From: Crotalaria pallida
Taxonomy: Eukaryota; Streptophyta; Magnoliopsida; Fabales; Fabaceae
NCBI GenBank assembly: GCA_037953625.1
Contig: CM075651.1
Coordinates: forward strand, 134,878,501 to 134,942,500
Direction: 5' to 3'
Length of the DNA: 64,000 nucleotides
The translations under genes were made by a program, and so were the position numbers. The notes beneath the pieces are model-generated. The model saw nothing but the letters and a program-made list of their open reading frames with translations, was not told where the DNA came from and searched no databases. Of the stretch, positions 11,922 to 23,924 are shown one piece after another (within the stretch, counting starts at the first letter, position 1; every line of letters starts with the position of its first letter).

Positions 11922-13989
11922 CCAAGGTGATTGTCTCTGATTTTGAAGGTGCATTGGTGAAAGCAATCCAGACTATTTTTACAACTTCGGCGCATTTGTT
12001 GTGTCAATATCATATTAAGAAGAACGTGACAGAACATATGAGGAATTATGTTCGTGATCCCGCTGATGTGTCGTTACTTGAGAATGATTGGGCCAAGGTA
12101 GTCCATTCCAAGGATGAGGATGACTATGAAGCTTCATTCACCCGATTTCAGAAATTGTGTTGGAAGGCGATTGGTCTTCTTGATTATGTGAATCGGACTT
12201 ACTTGGCCGAACAGAAGGAAAATTTTTTTGATGCATGGACAAGTAAGCATATGCATCTTGGTAATACTACAACAAACCGGTAAGTTTTTTAACTTAATTT
12301 GGCATGTTGTATTAATTTGGCATGATTCTTTGCATATTATACTACATTTAAATTTCATCATTTTTAGGGTGGAAGGTGCTCACTCGACGTTGAAGAGAAT
12401 GTTGGCAAATAGCAATAGGGATCTCTGCACATGTTTAACAGCTATGCATAAGATGTTGACATGCAACACACTCTGATTATTGATTCTTTCCAGAAGAGCC
12501 TCACAAGATTGGATCACAGGGTGAATATTCCGTTTTTTCGGAATTTAAATTATTATGTGTCAAGGGAAGCATTGAGCATTATTTTCACCCGACTGGAGAA
12601 GTTTGATGAGTGTGGCCATTGTGATTGCAATTTGAGAATCACACATGGCTTACCATGTGCATGCGAGGTTGATGGATACATGAAAAGTGGTAAACCTATT
12701 TCTTTGACAGCAATTCATGGTCATTGGAAGATTCTAACATTCAACAATACAAGCAAGAACGAAGAGGTACACATCAACCCAACTCCTTTGATCGCGGAGT
12801 TTTGGCGAGCATTTAATGGTACCAATGATGTAGGAAAGAAGATTTTGATAGACAAGTTTCGAGAGGTTAACAATTTATACTATTACCAATTTTGGATTTT
12901 AATCATTTTTTTTTAATATTTATCAATTTTTTTTAATGTTGACAATTAATTTTGTTTTGTTTAGGTTGTGGATCCAGCAACTACCTCATTGTTGTCACCG
13001 AACAAAAAAGCAAAGACAAAAGGTCGTACGAGTGATCATGAGAGTTCAACAAAGTGTGATCCATCGGGATGGGAATATGCCGAGAAAGAATCAAAAAAGG
13101 CTTCACAAAAAGCTTTCCAACAAGGCTATCAAAAATCCCCCAAAAATCCTTCAAAAGCTTCCCAACAAAGCTCTCAAAAATCCTCCAAAAGCTTCGCAAC
13201 AGAACTCTCAACAATCCTCCAAAAGTAGCTCTCAACAAGCAAATGTGATATATCCATACTTACAACAATTTCCCTCCTGCATGCAACAATATATCGATCA
13301 AATTATTGATGTGAGAGCGGATGGAAATTGTGGTTTTCGATCAATTAGCTTGTATGAGTATCAGTCTGAGGATTCCTATATGCTTGTCTGGAGTGATCTT
13401 ATACGTGAGATCAAGCAACACAAGGAGATGTACCTTCAGCTGATTGGGACTGATGATTATGACGTTGTGCTCATATCACTACATGTGGGCAACATTGGTG
13501 GTGTTCCTTCATATAAATGGTTGATTCTTCCAGCATTGGGGCATGTCATTGCTGACAGGTATAATGTGGCTCTTCTTTCCATTGTATCATCATATGAGAG
13601 ATTGTTTTACATTTTTACCGTATACTAACTTGATGCATGTCACTGTTAACAGGTATAACGTGGTTCTTGTTTCAATGGCTCATCATATGAGAGCTTGTGT
13701 TACGTTTTTACCGTACACTAAAGCACCTCCTATGCATCTAAAACTTTGGGTAATCGGGAATCTCGATATTTTCTGGTCGTTGGACCCTAAGAGTGAGGCA
13801 AATCATTGGGTTCAAGTTTTCTTGAAGAAAGGGTCACCATTACCATCTATTCGTCCTTCTTGGAAACATCATTTTAACGAATATGGGGCTCCTTGGGGTA
13901 GCATATTTTTGGATCGCATTGCATTATCTAGAGATTTAATACCTCCTTCGATGTGGGATGGTGTTCTACATGATATTCCTGATAATTAA
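11922..13989 (+). pseudogene. MULE/FAR1-like transposase with C-terminal OTU cysteine-protease domain (broken)
   Basis: Exon 1 (11,922-12,279) has the MULE transposase core end (VIVSDFEGALVKAI, CQYHIKKNV). Intron 12,280-12,367 (GT-AG) leads to VEGAHSTLKRML. A one-base frameshift near 12,460 precedes a SWIM-type zinc finger (CNLRITHGLPCAC). Exon 3 starts at 12,965 and passes through a Lys/Ser/Gln-rich degenerate repeat (13,085-13,230) where the frame shifts again. It then enters an OTU domain with DGNCGFR (catalytic Asp/Cys) and a distal NHWVQVF (catalytic His). A 94-bp tandem duplication (13,541-13,728) adds another frameshift. The 5' half is cut off by the LTR array. The protein family is transposon-derived; OTU proteins remove ubiquitin, but the role here is unknown. 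Confidence 0.8.
13541..13728 (+). repeat. 94-bp tandem duplication inside the OTU domain
   Basis: Two diverged copies start GCATGTCA at 13,541 and 13,635. Because 94 is not a multiple of 3, the duplication itself shifts the frame. The first copy also holds an extra base and ends in a stop, while the second is in register with the rest of the OTU domain. Confidence 0.8.
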
Positions 13990-16378
13990 TATATTATTAT
14001 AAATGTCTTTTTAGTTTAATTATATAAGTAATCATAAAATATTAAATTTATTTTTGTTCCAAACATTAACATTTAAAAAAGGATAATCAAATAAATAAAA
14101 TTATAATAAAATAAAATCAACACAAAGTCAACTCCTACATAAAGTCATAAAACATAAAATCAAATGAATGAAAAGTCACAAAACACAAAGTCAACTCCTA
14201 CTCTCGTCGTTGCCTACCCCTTCCCCTTCCCCTACCCCTAGTCATCTAGACAACATGAGTCATCTCTTTTGTGAGAGGTGTCACAGCGAACTGATGCACC
14301 CGCCTCAAAGCGTCTAGATAAGGATTCTAAAGCTCCAACAACAACGGCTCGAGGTACTGGGTTTGTTCAGCAAATCTCTGCTGAGCGCGAGCCTACAAAT
14401 GTAACAAAACATCAATAAGTAGCTAATTTAATACTAAAAAATTTAATATAATATTTAATAATTAATATAACTTACAAGTAATGAATGAACTTACAAGTAA
14501 TGTAGCTTCAGGACGATCCACCCTGACCGAGGTGAGCAAGAGAAAAGGATGGGAAACCCTTTGCAGGCAGTCATAGTATTGCGGTTCACATTCACCATCA
14601 TAGGTGATGTGACCTCCTCTCGTAGCGTCATCCAAAAGATGGAGGTGCCACTCTGCAAAACTCTCATCAATGGATGAGGGGAGGGGTCTTCCGACAGGTG
14701 GATTCCGAGGAATACTCTGAATATACCCGAACTAGCGCAAAACCCTATCAGGAAGATAAACCCTAGAACTACTAGAAAAAAGGGTTTTAAAATCGGTCGT
14801 CTTAAAGCCGATTTTAAAAAAAGGGTGGCGGCAATTTTGTAAATAAATTCTAACTTTTAAAATCGGTCACAAAAAGACCTATTTTATAAATACTTTCTAA
14901 CTCGGTCGTTTCTTTGGCCGAGTTAGAAAGTAATTCTTCTTTTATTAAAATTTTTAATTTTGTATCTTTTGAAATCTGTCAAAAAAGGACTGAGTTAGAA
15001 AGTACTTATAAAATCGGTCATTATATCAGCTGAGTTAAAATGTATTTAATTATTTTTTTTTACAACTTTCTAAATCGGTCTTTGTTGACTGATTTTAAAA
15101 ATAAAAAGCTTACACTTTCTAACTCGTCCATTTGTGACCGATTTAAAAAAAAAGAAAAATAGACTATCGAACTCGGTCGTTTGTGACTGAGTTAAAAAGT
15201 CATTCCAAAAACTTTGGTCAAAACTCGCGCGAACACAATCAGAGTAGTGCCAAAACCTAAAACAAAACATAACACAAAACCTAAAACTCCTCACCGCGTT
15301 CTCCATTGAAGCCTTCCGTCGCTGCTGCTGCCATTGTTCTTCACCGACGACGTCGCTGCTGCCTCCACTGTTCTCCGTCGCTGCTGCCGCCACAAAGCAT
15401 TCTTCGCTCCATCGTCTTTCTTCTTCTCCATGGCTGTTGTTCTTCTTCTTCATTCAAACCAGGTTAATCTTATTTTTCTTCATCGCTGCTGCTGCCTATT
15501 ATTTTGTTCTTCAATACATGAGTCTGTCTCACTCTCACTCACTCTATCAGTCTCTCTCACTCATATAATTTGTAAGAATATATGTCATATACTCATACTA
15601 GTCACTGGCTTTTGACCTTACAATTTTTTTCCCTGAGTGTTTGGTATTCAGAAATTTCACTGGACCTTGATTAGTTTGAGTTGAGTCGAGAAGATCCATT
15701 TAAAATGATAAAACTCTTTCAACATTTGTATTTTCTTTTATTCACATGACTCGGATGAAGACTGAAAATTTGCATTTTATAGCATGAAGTATAAGTACTT
15801 TGTGATATAAACATAAATTGTATGTATTGGTACTGCAATTTTTACATTTGTTGTAAGATAGAGATGTCAGCATAAAATACAAGATAATAAGTGAATGACC
15901 ATGATTACATACGACCTTACCAACTATTAACATGTCCTCCCAAGTTTATAAAGAGAAGAAAAAATTGTAAATGAGGTATGGGCAGATTATTATTATTAAT
16001 AATAAGAAAAGGAAGAATTTGGAATGCCTCAACCAAAAACGAAGGAGATCTAGAATATATAAGCTCTTGTCCATAACATGGTGTGCTTTTACTCTCCATT
16101 GTTGGCTTCCTTAAACTCTGCTCTCATTATGAAAATGAGGGAGAGTATGAACAATTGTTCACATTATTATGATGGATGGATTGATGGGTCGTGTATGTGT
16201 TTTGGCAACACCACCAAGGCAGCTAGTTTTACCAAACAATTTCAATCCAATCATATAATTTAGTTGTGCGAAGCAGAGCCACAATTTCCAGGACTAGTTA
16301 GTTCCCTGACTAATATAATGGGTGCTTATAATTTCACAAAATAAAATGATAATTTCCTAATATTAGACTAATATGATA

Positions 16379-16451
16379 CTCCCTCCGATCCAAAATGTAA
16401 GCACCCTTTCTCTCTCACAAAAAGGGTGCTTACATTTTGGACCAGAGGGAG
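16379..16451. mobile_element. Stowaway-type MITE, 73-bp near-perfect hairpin
   Basis: CTCCCTCCGATCC... to ...GGACCAGAGGGAG, with TA on each side (16,377-16,378 and 16,452-16,453). Almost the whole element is stem (CAAAATGTAAGCACCCTTT pairs with its complement), with a short loop near CTCTCTCAC. Confidence 0.85.
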
Positions 16452-17017
16452 TATATGCTTATAAATTCGGGGATCCAAATAGTAGTTTAGTCTTTAATTT
16501 ATGAAGTTTTGAATGCATTAAGGACTGAATGCTTAAATGGGGTCTTAGTCAGTGCTAAATTTATCAGTTATCACACCTTCAAAAAAATATTTGTCAGTTA
16601 TCACAAATAATTTTAGAATATCACTCATGAATTACTCTCTTTCAATCAATAATATTTCTTTATTCTGGTTCTTTTATAGTTCTCTCTTTTTTCTTATCTA
16701 CAATGTTCACTTTCTTTGTTTATTGTACAGACTCCAGAGTATTGCGTTTTTATTATTTATAATGAGCTTAATGCTTAATTGCACTCATTTTGTGTACAGA
16801 GTTTCGTTTTTATTAAAATTATGCTATCAGCAGCTCATAGTGCTTAAAGTGAGTTAGTGCCAAAAATTATATATCAGTACAATTTATCTAAATTGCTTAT
16901 AGTGAAATACCATATCCCTAAAATTTGTCTTGAATTTGAAAAGGACTAATTTGACCAGTATTTGAGATTTCTTGAGAACCAAGTTGAAATTTTTCATGGT
17001 TTTTTCATTTCTTATAG

Positions 17018-17423
17018 AGTGATTTGGGGGGCACATTATTTCCAAGGAAGAAATTGAGTAACATCAGTATTGATGCAGGTAAAGGTCCTCCCGTGCAGAG
17101 GAAACCCTTGAAACATAGAGATTATGAAGTGGACCTTGAATCCCGTTTGGGCAAGACTCAGGTAAGCAAATAAGCAATTGTGGATACTGAGGTCAATTCT
17201 TTTGTAGTGCTAAGTGCATTGTAAGAATTTGCAAGATTTTTTATAAAATTAGTTTCTTTCAAATGTGAAAAAATATGTAAGCATTCTATGTTGTGTAGAT
17301 CATGAGGGTTCATCCATTGCTACCAAATACCAAACTTTTATCATTTGAATCAGCTGTACTAAATTACTGATGCCGTGTAATTGCTTGCAGGTTGTTACAC
17401 CAGTTGCACCACTAAGCCAGCAG
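17018..17423 (+). pseudogene. Captured host-gene fragment, two exons with introns, unrecognised
   Basis: Exon 17,018-17,161 follows a TATAG acceptor and ends CAG before GTAAGC. It reads open in one frame as SDLGGTLFPRKK...RDYEVDLESRLGKTQ (48 residues). A second exon, 17,391-17,423 (VVTPVAPLSQQ), has clean splice sites on both sides. Length, reading frame and splice signals suggest genomic capture of a host gene. I do not recognise the parent. Confidence 0.55.
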
Positions 17424-17481
17424 GTACTGTTTTCATATTTATTCTAGAGCTGTGAATATTTCTTAATATTGATTTCTTTTA

Positions 17482-18458
17482 GGCTTAAATACTGTTTTGG
17501 TCCTTTATCTTATATCTAGGTTTCAATTTGGTCATTTAACTATTAAAAGAGTCAATTTAGTCCTCTATTTTTATGAAGTTTGTCAATGTTGTCCTTCCGT
17601 CATAACACCGTTAGAATTAATCGGAATATTCTAGATTCTCACCGGAGATTCCTTCAAACAGTGCATGATTTGGTGACGGATTTTGCAACGGATTTTGCGA
17701 CGGATTTTGCTACGGATTAGCGACGATTTTTTTTTAAAAATAATAAAAAATTAGAAAAATAATTAAAAATTCATATTTTTTTTTTAAAAAAGTGAAAATA
17801 TTTTTTAAAAAATTCTGCATTTTTTTTAATATTTTAAATATTTTTAAAAAATAATAAAAATTTTCAGAAAAATTTTAAATGATCAGTAAAATATTTTAAA
17901 ACTACTTTTTTCGGTTTTTTTCATAAAAATCATAAAAAAAAATTCGTTTTTTTCACATCTTTTTAAAAATAATTTTATGATTTTTTTTTACGAATTTTAT
18001 ATTAATTTTTAGAATATTAAAAAACCAAAAATAAAATTTTCATAAATTTACAAATATTTTACTGATTATTTAAATTTTTTTTGAAAATTTTTATTATTTT
18101 TTAAAAATATTTAAAATATTAAAAAAAATAAATTGCAGAATTTAAAAAAAAATTAATTTTAAAAAAAAATGAATTTTTTATTATTTTTTGAATTTTTTTA
18201 TATTTTAAAAAATCTGTCGCTAATCCGTAGCAAAATCCGTCGCAAAATTCGTTGCAAAATCCGTCGCAAACGCATGCACTGTTTGAAGGAATCTCCGGTG
18301 AGAATCTGGAATATTCCGATTAATTCTAACGGTGTTATGACGAAAGGGCAACATTGACAAACTTCATAAAAATAAAGGACTAAATTGACTCTTTTAATAA
18401 TTAGAGGACCAAATTGAAACCTAGATATAAGATAAAAGACCAAAACAATATTTAAGCC
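17482..18458. mobile_element. Mutator-like foldback MITE, 977 bp
   Basis: Perfect 9-bp TSD TTTCTTTTA at 17,473-17,481 and 18,459-18,467, the hallmark of Mutator insertion. The two halves are long inverted repeats from GGCTTAAATACTG to its complement, with GCGACGGATTTTGC-type repeats in the arms and an A/T-rich centre. No protein coding. It sits in the CACTA element immediately after the captured exons. Confidence 0.9.
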
Positions 18459-20675
18459 TTTCTTTTAATTAGGAAAAATCTTCACTTTTGTTGACTTTTT
18501 TGTTAAATTTAAAATTCCTATGTTTAACCTTTATTTCTATAATGTCGGGGAGGTGTTATGGTTGATTAAGTGTTTAGACTATAGTTATATATCAGTACAA
18601 TTTATATATCAGTACAATTTATCTTTATTGCTTAACTAGGTTAGGGCTTTTGATTTAATTTTTTCCCCTTCTCTGTTTTATGCTTTGATTTAAAATTTGA
18701 TTTTTTTCACCTTTTGGTTCACTGTTATTAGGATTTCTAGGTAATATTATTGATTTAATGTTTATTTTTTCCCCTTTTAGTTGTAGTTCTATGTTTGTTG
18801 ATTATAATATTTGATTTAATGTTTAATTTCTCTTCTTCAGTTTAATTTATGTGTGTTGCATGCACTAGTAATTTCATGTACTAGTAAGTTCAGGAAGAAC
18901 TACACATGGCTCTTGTGAAAGTTTAATTGTTCAAAGTTCAAACTATCAAATTTGTTTCCTGAACTTTGCTCTTGCTTATGTCAATTTATGACTTTGGGAC
19001 TTTCTGCTCCAATTGGAAACAAATTAAATTTTATGTATGGGACAATTACTAATGGGGATTTTGATGGGTATCAAGGTACCTTGTATTCTGATGTGTGAGT
19101 TAATGAGGAAAAAAAAGGGCCTTTTAAAATCGGTCGTTTTGATCGATTTCAAAAGTACTGTGTTTTAAAATCGGTCGTTATGACCGATTATCGGTCAAAT
19201 ATATTTTTGAAATCGGTACTTTTGAAATCGTTCATAACTACCGATTTTAAAACACATTACTTTTGAAATCGGTCAAAACGACCGATTTTAAAAGGCCCAC
19301 TTTTAATTCCACCGTTTTCAACATCACCACGACGACCGATTTCAAAAGTCCAAAATGACCGATTTTAAAACTACTTTTTCCAGTAGTGCCTACGCATCAT
19401 GCCATATCGCAGGTATCCAGAATAGAAAGCTACCTCCTCGAAGGGGCGGGAATCTCGGTGCTCGGGGTCATAGGGCTGCCATACAACCTGATCAGCAGTG
19501 AGCCTCACCAGAAACATGCGATATGTGTATTTAGAGTTTCGCACGGACTGCTGTGGACTCCACTTGAAGATTCGAGGAATGGTTCTTGTCATAATCACCT
19601 CTATGTATAGTACATGGACGAATGGTTGGAAAATGGTCCAGTATCCATGCTTGCAAATAGACCACCAATTACTTATTTTAAATATTTTTTAAAAAAAACA
19701 TAATGAATTTAAAGAAACATAATGAATTTAAATAAACGTGATGAATATTTTTTAAAGAAACATAATGAATTTATATTTGTTTACCTGCAACAAAGACATG
19801 TAGCCGGCCAAAGAGACCTTATTCGCCTTGCTGGCGAAGGACAAGTGGTCATATAAATGCGCTAGTGCAGTAGCACCCCGTGTGTATTGATCAACTATGG
19901 TGAGGTCGTCCAAGGCGCGCAGCAGGTGACATCCAATAGAATTGTTCATCTTATCTGCGAACAATGTACTACCCACCAAGTAAAGGAGATAACATCTAGC
20001 CGTAATATCATATCGCCGGCTCTGAACTGCTCTGGTGTACACATCATTCAGTGTGCTGAACCTTATTGCACCACTTTTGATGTCCAACGCCTCTTTCGTA
20101 GCCTCGACATGACCCATGCCAAGCAACGCAGTCATCAACTCCACTGCCTCTGCCTGATTGGGTTTATCCCAACCGATCAAAACTCCTATCACCGGGATAT
20201 GCAGCATAGATGACACGTCATCCAGGGTGATAGTCATCTCCCCATGTGGGGAGATGAAACGTGTCCGTATCCTCGTATCATCTATCAACGAATGCCTCGA
20301 GCAACCGCCTATCCACTATAGTGTATGATGATGAGATCAGTGAAGCCAAGTCGGATGCCTCCACGATTGTCCGCACTTGGCACGACATCTAATGAGAGCA
20401 TATCAAATGCAAGGTTGTGGCATACTAGCATCAGTTAAAGAGACGATTCTGCAAAATTTAAAATAAGTCAAATTAGTTAAAGAAATAAATAAAAATAAAT
20501 TTCAATTAATTAAAGAAATAGATAAAATTAAATTTAAATTAATTTTTGGTCTCGTTACAAATACTTACACGTCCTTGCCCTATTTGTTTCGCCTGGTGCT
20601 CGTCGTATGACTTCAACAAAGAAGTATCCTGATGATCCTCAACGACGATCTCGGTCTGTGTTTCATCAGCACCAT

Positions 20676-20692
20676 CAGAAGAAGAAGAAGAA

Positions 20693-20723
<31 letters not shown>

Positions 20724-20744
20724 AAGAAGAAGAAGAAGAAGAGA
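20676..20744 (+). repeat. (GAA)n microsatellite encoding poly-Ser
   Basis: About 23 GAA/GAG-like triplets. On the minus strand they encode about 23 Ser residues (one Tyr interruption) in exon 1 of the PMD gene. Confidence 0.9.
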
Positions 20745-20934
20745 AGTGACCAGGAGCGGCCTGGGAAGGTTCTCCTCGCTCCGCCAGTCGCCGATCAGGA
20801 GCGGCCCTGGAAGGTTCTCCTTGCTCCATTCGTCGCTCCGCCCATCGCCGCCTACCCGACATTGTTATATACTCCCTCAAGGGCATCTCATCGTTGTCCT
20901 CGTTGTCGTTGACGGTTGCGTTCTTCATCCTCGG

Positions 20935-21528
20935 TAGCATTGGCAATTTGGGCGGGCGGGCATGGGCGCATGCCCGCCAATGCCCGTGATTTTGGTGGGC
21001 GGGCATGCCCGCCCATTAAAATTTCGTGGACGAAAAATTGAGGCCCCGCGGGCAGGCGGGCGGGCTTGTGGGTGGCCCGCTTTAATTAAAAAAAATTAAA
21101 AAATTAAAAAAAAAACATAAAGAGGCCAAAAATTGAAAAATGCTAACGGTACGTAACTAACGTAAGATTGTAAATTACTCAAAATACTCGAAAAACACAT
21201 AAAAACAATCAATCAAAGGCTGAAAGCAAAAAAAATCGGTCAAGCAGTTAAATAAAAATTGAGCAATCAATTAAAACTTGTACTGGATCAGAATAACAAT
21301 CAATTTTTTTTAAAGTAATGAATACTTAGAAATTAGGAAACATATGACATATGTTTTTTTTATTTTTAAATTAATGGGCGGCCCGCCGCCCGCCTGACAA
21401 TGCCCGCTAAAAAAATGGGCAGGGTGGGCGGGCATTTTTTTGTTGGGCTTAAAATCAATGCCCTGCCCGCAAAAAATTGCGGGTGGGCGGGCGGGTCCCA
21501 TGGGCATCCTCCCTAATTGCCAATGCTA
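20935..21528. mobile_element. hAT-like non-autonomous element, 594 bp
   Basis: TIRs TAGCATTGGCAATT / AATTGCCAATGCTA, with GC-rich subterminal GGGCGGGC/GCCCGCCC blocks and an AT-rich centre. Near-perfect 8-bp TSD (ATCCTCGG at 20,927-20,934; ATCATCGG at 21,529-21,536). It lies within the first codons of the PMD gene: the flanks rejoin as ATG-CCG-AGG. An open frame now runs from the element (from 21,006) into exon 1. Confidence 0.82.
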
Positions 21529-21536
21529 ATCATCGG

Positions 21537-23398
21537 CATCTAAAATTTCAAAATACAATGTCAAATTAATAAAATACACAATGCAAAAAAATAATAATAA
21601 AAGGAGAGAGAGAGAGAGTAAATAGAAAGCAATGTTGCTAAATCTTGCAAATATAATCGGATATAAAAAATGGAACTTAAAATTTTGATAAGAGCAAGCT
21701 CCAAAAAAAAAGGTTTATTTCCTTTTCTTTTATTTCCTTTTAAAAAAAAAATTCTCTGCCAAATAGTGGTTACATGAAGAGATATTTATAAAATATACAA
21801 TGACAAAAATAAATAAAATTAGTAATTAGTAATATAATTAATATTAATTACATTAGTAATTGTTAATGTGTACCATCAAATAAAAAATGGATACTCACGG
21901 CTTCAAAAATATAAAATATATACAAAGTCTTTAACACCCTCGCTACACCCAAAGCGAGAGAATAAAACTTTAACTTTTATACTCTCGCTGCACCCTCAAC
22001 GAGGGTGTTAAAATTCCATAAATTTAACACCCTCCCTGAGCCCTAAGCGAGCTATCCCTCAACAATGGCAGATTTGAAGACTGAAACAGCAGACACAATT
22101 TTTACAAACTCAAACCGATAAATCATTTACAAACTCAAACAGAACTTGCAATAAACAACCCTAAACATTGAACAACAAAAACATATAACTATTAACCAAT
22201 AAATCATGATTTCTAACAACATTCTTATGCAAAAAACCGAAAATAATAAAAAAAATAAAACAAGGGAAGCAGTTGCAGAAGAAAGCATGAGAAGGAAACT
22301 TGTGCAGCGGTGGAGAGCAAGTGTGCAACGGTGGAGAGAATGTGTAGCGGCGATGGAGGGAGTGTGCAACGGTGGAGGAGGGAGTGTGCAGCGGTGGAGG
22401 GGAGGACGTGAGAAGGATTGGGGGATTTGAATTAAGAATAATGAAGGAGTGTGGAGAGAGGAAGGAGATGGGGAGATTTGAATTTGAAATTTGAAAATGA
22501 GTGAAAGAAGGGGAGGGATAAGGATGGAATGAGAGGGGGTATTTTGGAATTAATGGAAGTTTGTAAGGTTATTATGGGATTTTCCTTTAAATAAGGGGGC
22601 CAAGTAATTAATTGGAGGGTTAAAAAACTAGAACTCGGATAGTAGAATCCTTTCATGACCCATAGGTCGAAAAGCCATGGAAAAAAGCCCATCCTTTAGC
22701 AAAATCAAGAACCAAGAAAGCACTCACACGTTTAATTTATGAACCGTTAGCATGAAGCATTCATGCCTTTATGAACTTTAACATGAGCATGTCATCATCT
22801 TTCATGAAGATAGACAGTTTTGGCTATTTAACTTCCCCTACCACCATACTCGGAATCGCATGAGGTAAAAAAAAAAAAAGAAACATCCATATCAAACATA
22901 TATAAAATCATATTCTATTATATATAATGATTTGAAAATTTTGAATAATCTACTTAATTTTAAATTTTAATATTTTTATTGGTGCTAATGATTTCACATG
23001 CAGATGATACATTGGTTGGAGATAATGATTTGAAAAACTTGAATAATTTATTTAGTTTCAAATTTTAATATTTTGGTTGGAGATAATGATTATTTACCTA
23101 TAATCATCACTCTGGCGACTAAAAAACTTCAACGACAAAGGTGGTGGCTCGAAAACTTTAACGATAAACATGATGGCTTGAAAAAACATTTTTTTTATAT
23201 AAGGATAGTATATTAAACAAAAATTATGTTTAATATAAAAATGAACCGGTCATTATTTTTCAATGCATGCTTCATGTCTTATGAAAAATAAGGGATATTC
23301 TGATTTATCATTAAATATACTCATAATATAATGAAACAAAAAAGTTCAAAATGTTTAACTTTGATTTAATTTTGATAATCATATAAAAAAGTGTTAAT
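21537..23398. other. Stretch without a recognised gene; hairpin and minisatellite
   Basis: AT-rich, with a (GA)n run at 21,603-21,619. A pair of inverted segments at about 21,930-22,012 (AACACCCTCGCTACACCC and its mirror) could fold as a hairpin. At 22,306-22,410 a degenerate minisatellite is built on GTGTGCARCGGTGGAG. A minus-strand open frame (22,692-22,432) is low-complexity and resembles a 5' leader. It may be the upstream region of the PMD unit, but nothing proves this. Confidence 0.4.
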
Positions 23399-23403
23399 TT
23401 ATT

Positions 23404-23924
23404 TGTAGTGTTCCGATGTTAGGGAGACACCACGATGTGTTTGATGGGTTGTTGTAGCTGGCGAGAGTGACCCCGGTCCTACGTATCCCTGGTGTAAAGG
23501 GAATCAAGTCACACGTAGTTCTTAAGAATAGGGTAGAGAACATACCTTAGCCTTTATGTAAGGGGTGTATTTATAGGAGGAGGAGTGTGGTAGTGCCTTA
23601 TGGGTTTGTTTGGCCCAGTAGGGCTGACGTGACCCTTAGATGATAAGTGAGATGAGTCATTCATCCTTATCTTGTATTAGGGAGCTTGTGCTTATCCTTT
23701 AAGTCATATGGGCTGCTCGGGTCCTCGGCGTTCAAGTCCTATGAGGCACCGATTTGATCCAAGACAGGTAAGGCGAGATGCTCGGCACGTGGTGGCTGAG
23801 TAACCTGATGTCAGTGAGTGGTCGGCCGAGCCTCTTGAGCTTCCAAGTCGGCAGGGCGTTATAACTGTCCCTAAATGGTCGTCGTTAAGGGCACGTGGTC
23901 GGCTCGTAGGTCCGGTCCACTACA
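23404..23924 (-). mobile_element. Solo LTR, 521 bp
   Basis: Starts TGTAGTG and ends CACTACA (7-bp inverted ends) and is flanked by TTATT / TTATC (4 of 5 match). On the minus strand it contains a TATA box in CCTCCTATAAATACACC, about two-thirds along, as in an LTR promoter. GC content is clearly higher than the flanks. No primer site or coding region beside it, so this is a solo LTR. The superfamily cannot be told from this. Confidence 0.75.

Larger units (their letters stand above)
14765..19388 (+). mobile_element. CACTA-type DNA transposon, 4.6 kb, inside the PMD gene
   Basis: Ends are AACTACTAGAAAA on the left (one base off CACTA, with two extra outer bases) and TTTTTCCAGTAGTG on the right. 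The 3-bp TSD CCT is at 14,762-14,764 and 19,389-19,391; removing the element rejoins the PMD frame exactly. Subterminal repeats of AAATCGGTCGTT and its complement fill both ends (14,790-15,190 and 19,115-19,375), as in CACTA elements. No transposase is seen. The interior holds a CT-rich leader (15,250-15,460), captured exons at 17.0-17.4 kb and two younger MITEs. Confidence 0.85.
14206..20934 (-). pseudogene. Plant mobile domain (PMD/MAIN-like) gene, split by a CACTA and a hAT insertion
   Basis: Exon 1 (20,934-20,569) encodes a charged N-terminus and a poly-Ser tract, ending at a GT donor. Exon 2 (about 20,440-19,785) carries PMD motifs: SYTIVDRRLLEAFVD, GEMTITLDDVSSMLHIPV, and CYLLYLVGSTLFADK. 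The next exon (about 19,655-19,392) has PQQSVRNSKYTYRMFLVRL and SGYLRYGMMRR, then continues directly across the CACTA element at 14,764 with VYLPDRVLR. A last exon ends near 14,206. Breaks: Trp-to-stop near 20,277, a one-base shift near 20,262, and Gln-to-stop after VLR. PMD genes are widespread plant proteins often carried by transposons; the molecular function here is unknown. Confidence 0.8.

Noticed and set aside
15070..15453. 127-codon minus-strand frame in the first CACTA
   Set aside because: Antisense to a CT-rich leader shared by both CACTA copies; no domain and not kept in the second copy.
20607..20937. Lys/Arg-rich plus-strand frames
   Set aside because: Translation of the (GAA)n tract opposite the PMD exon.
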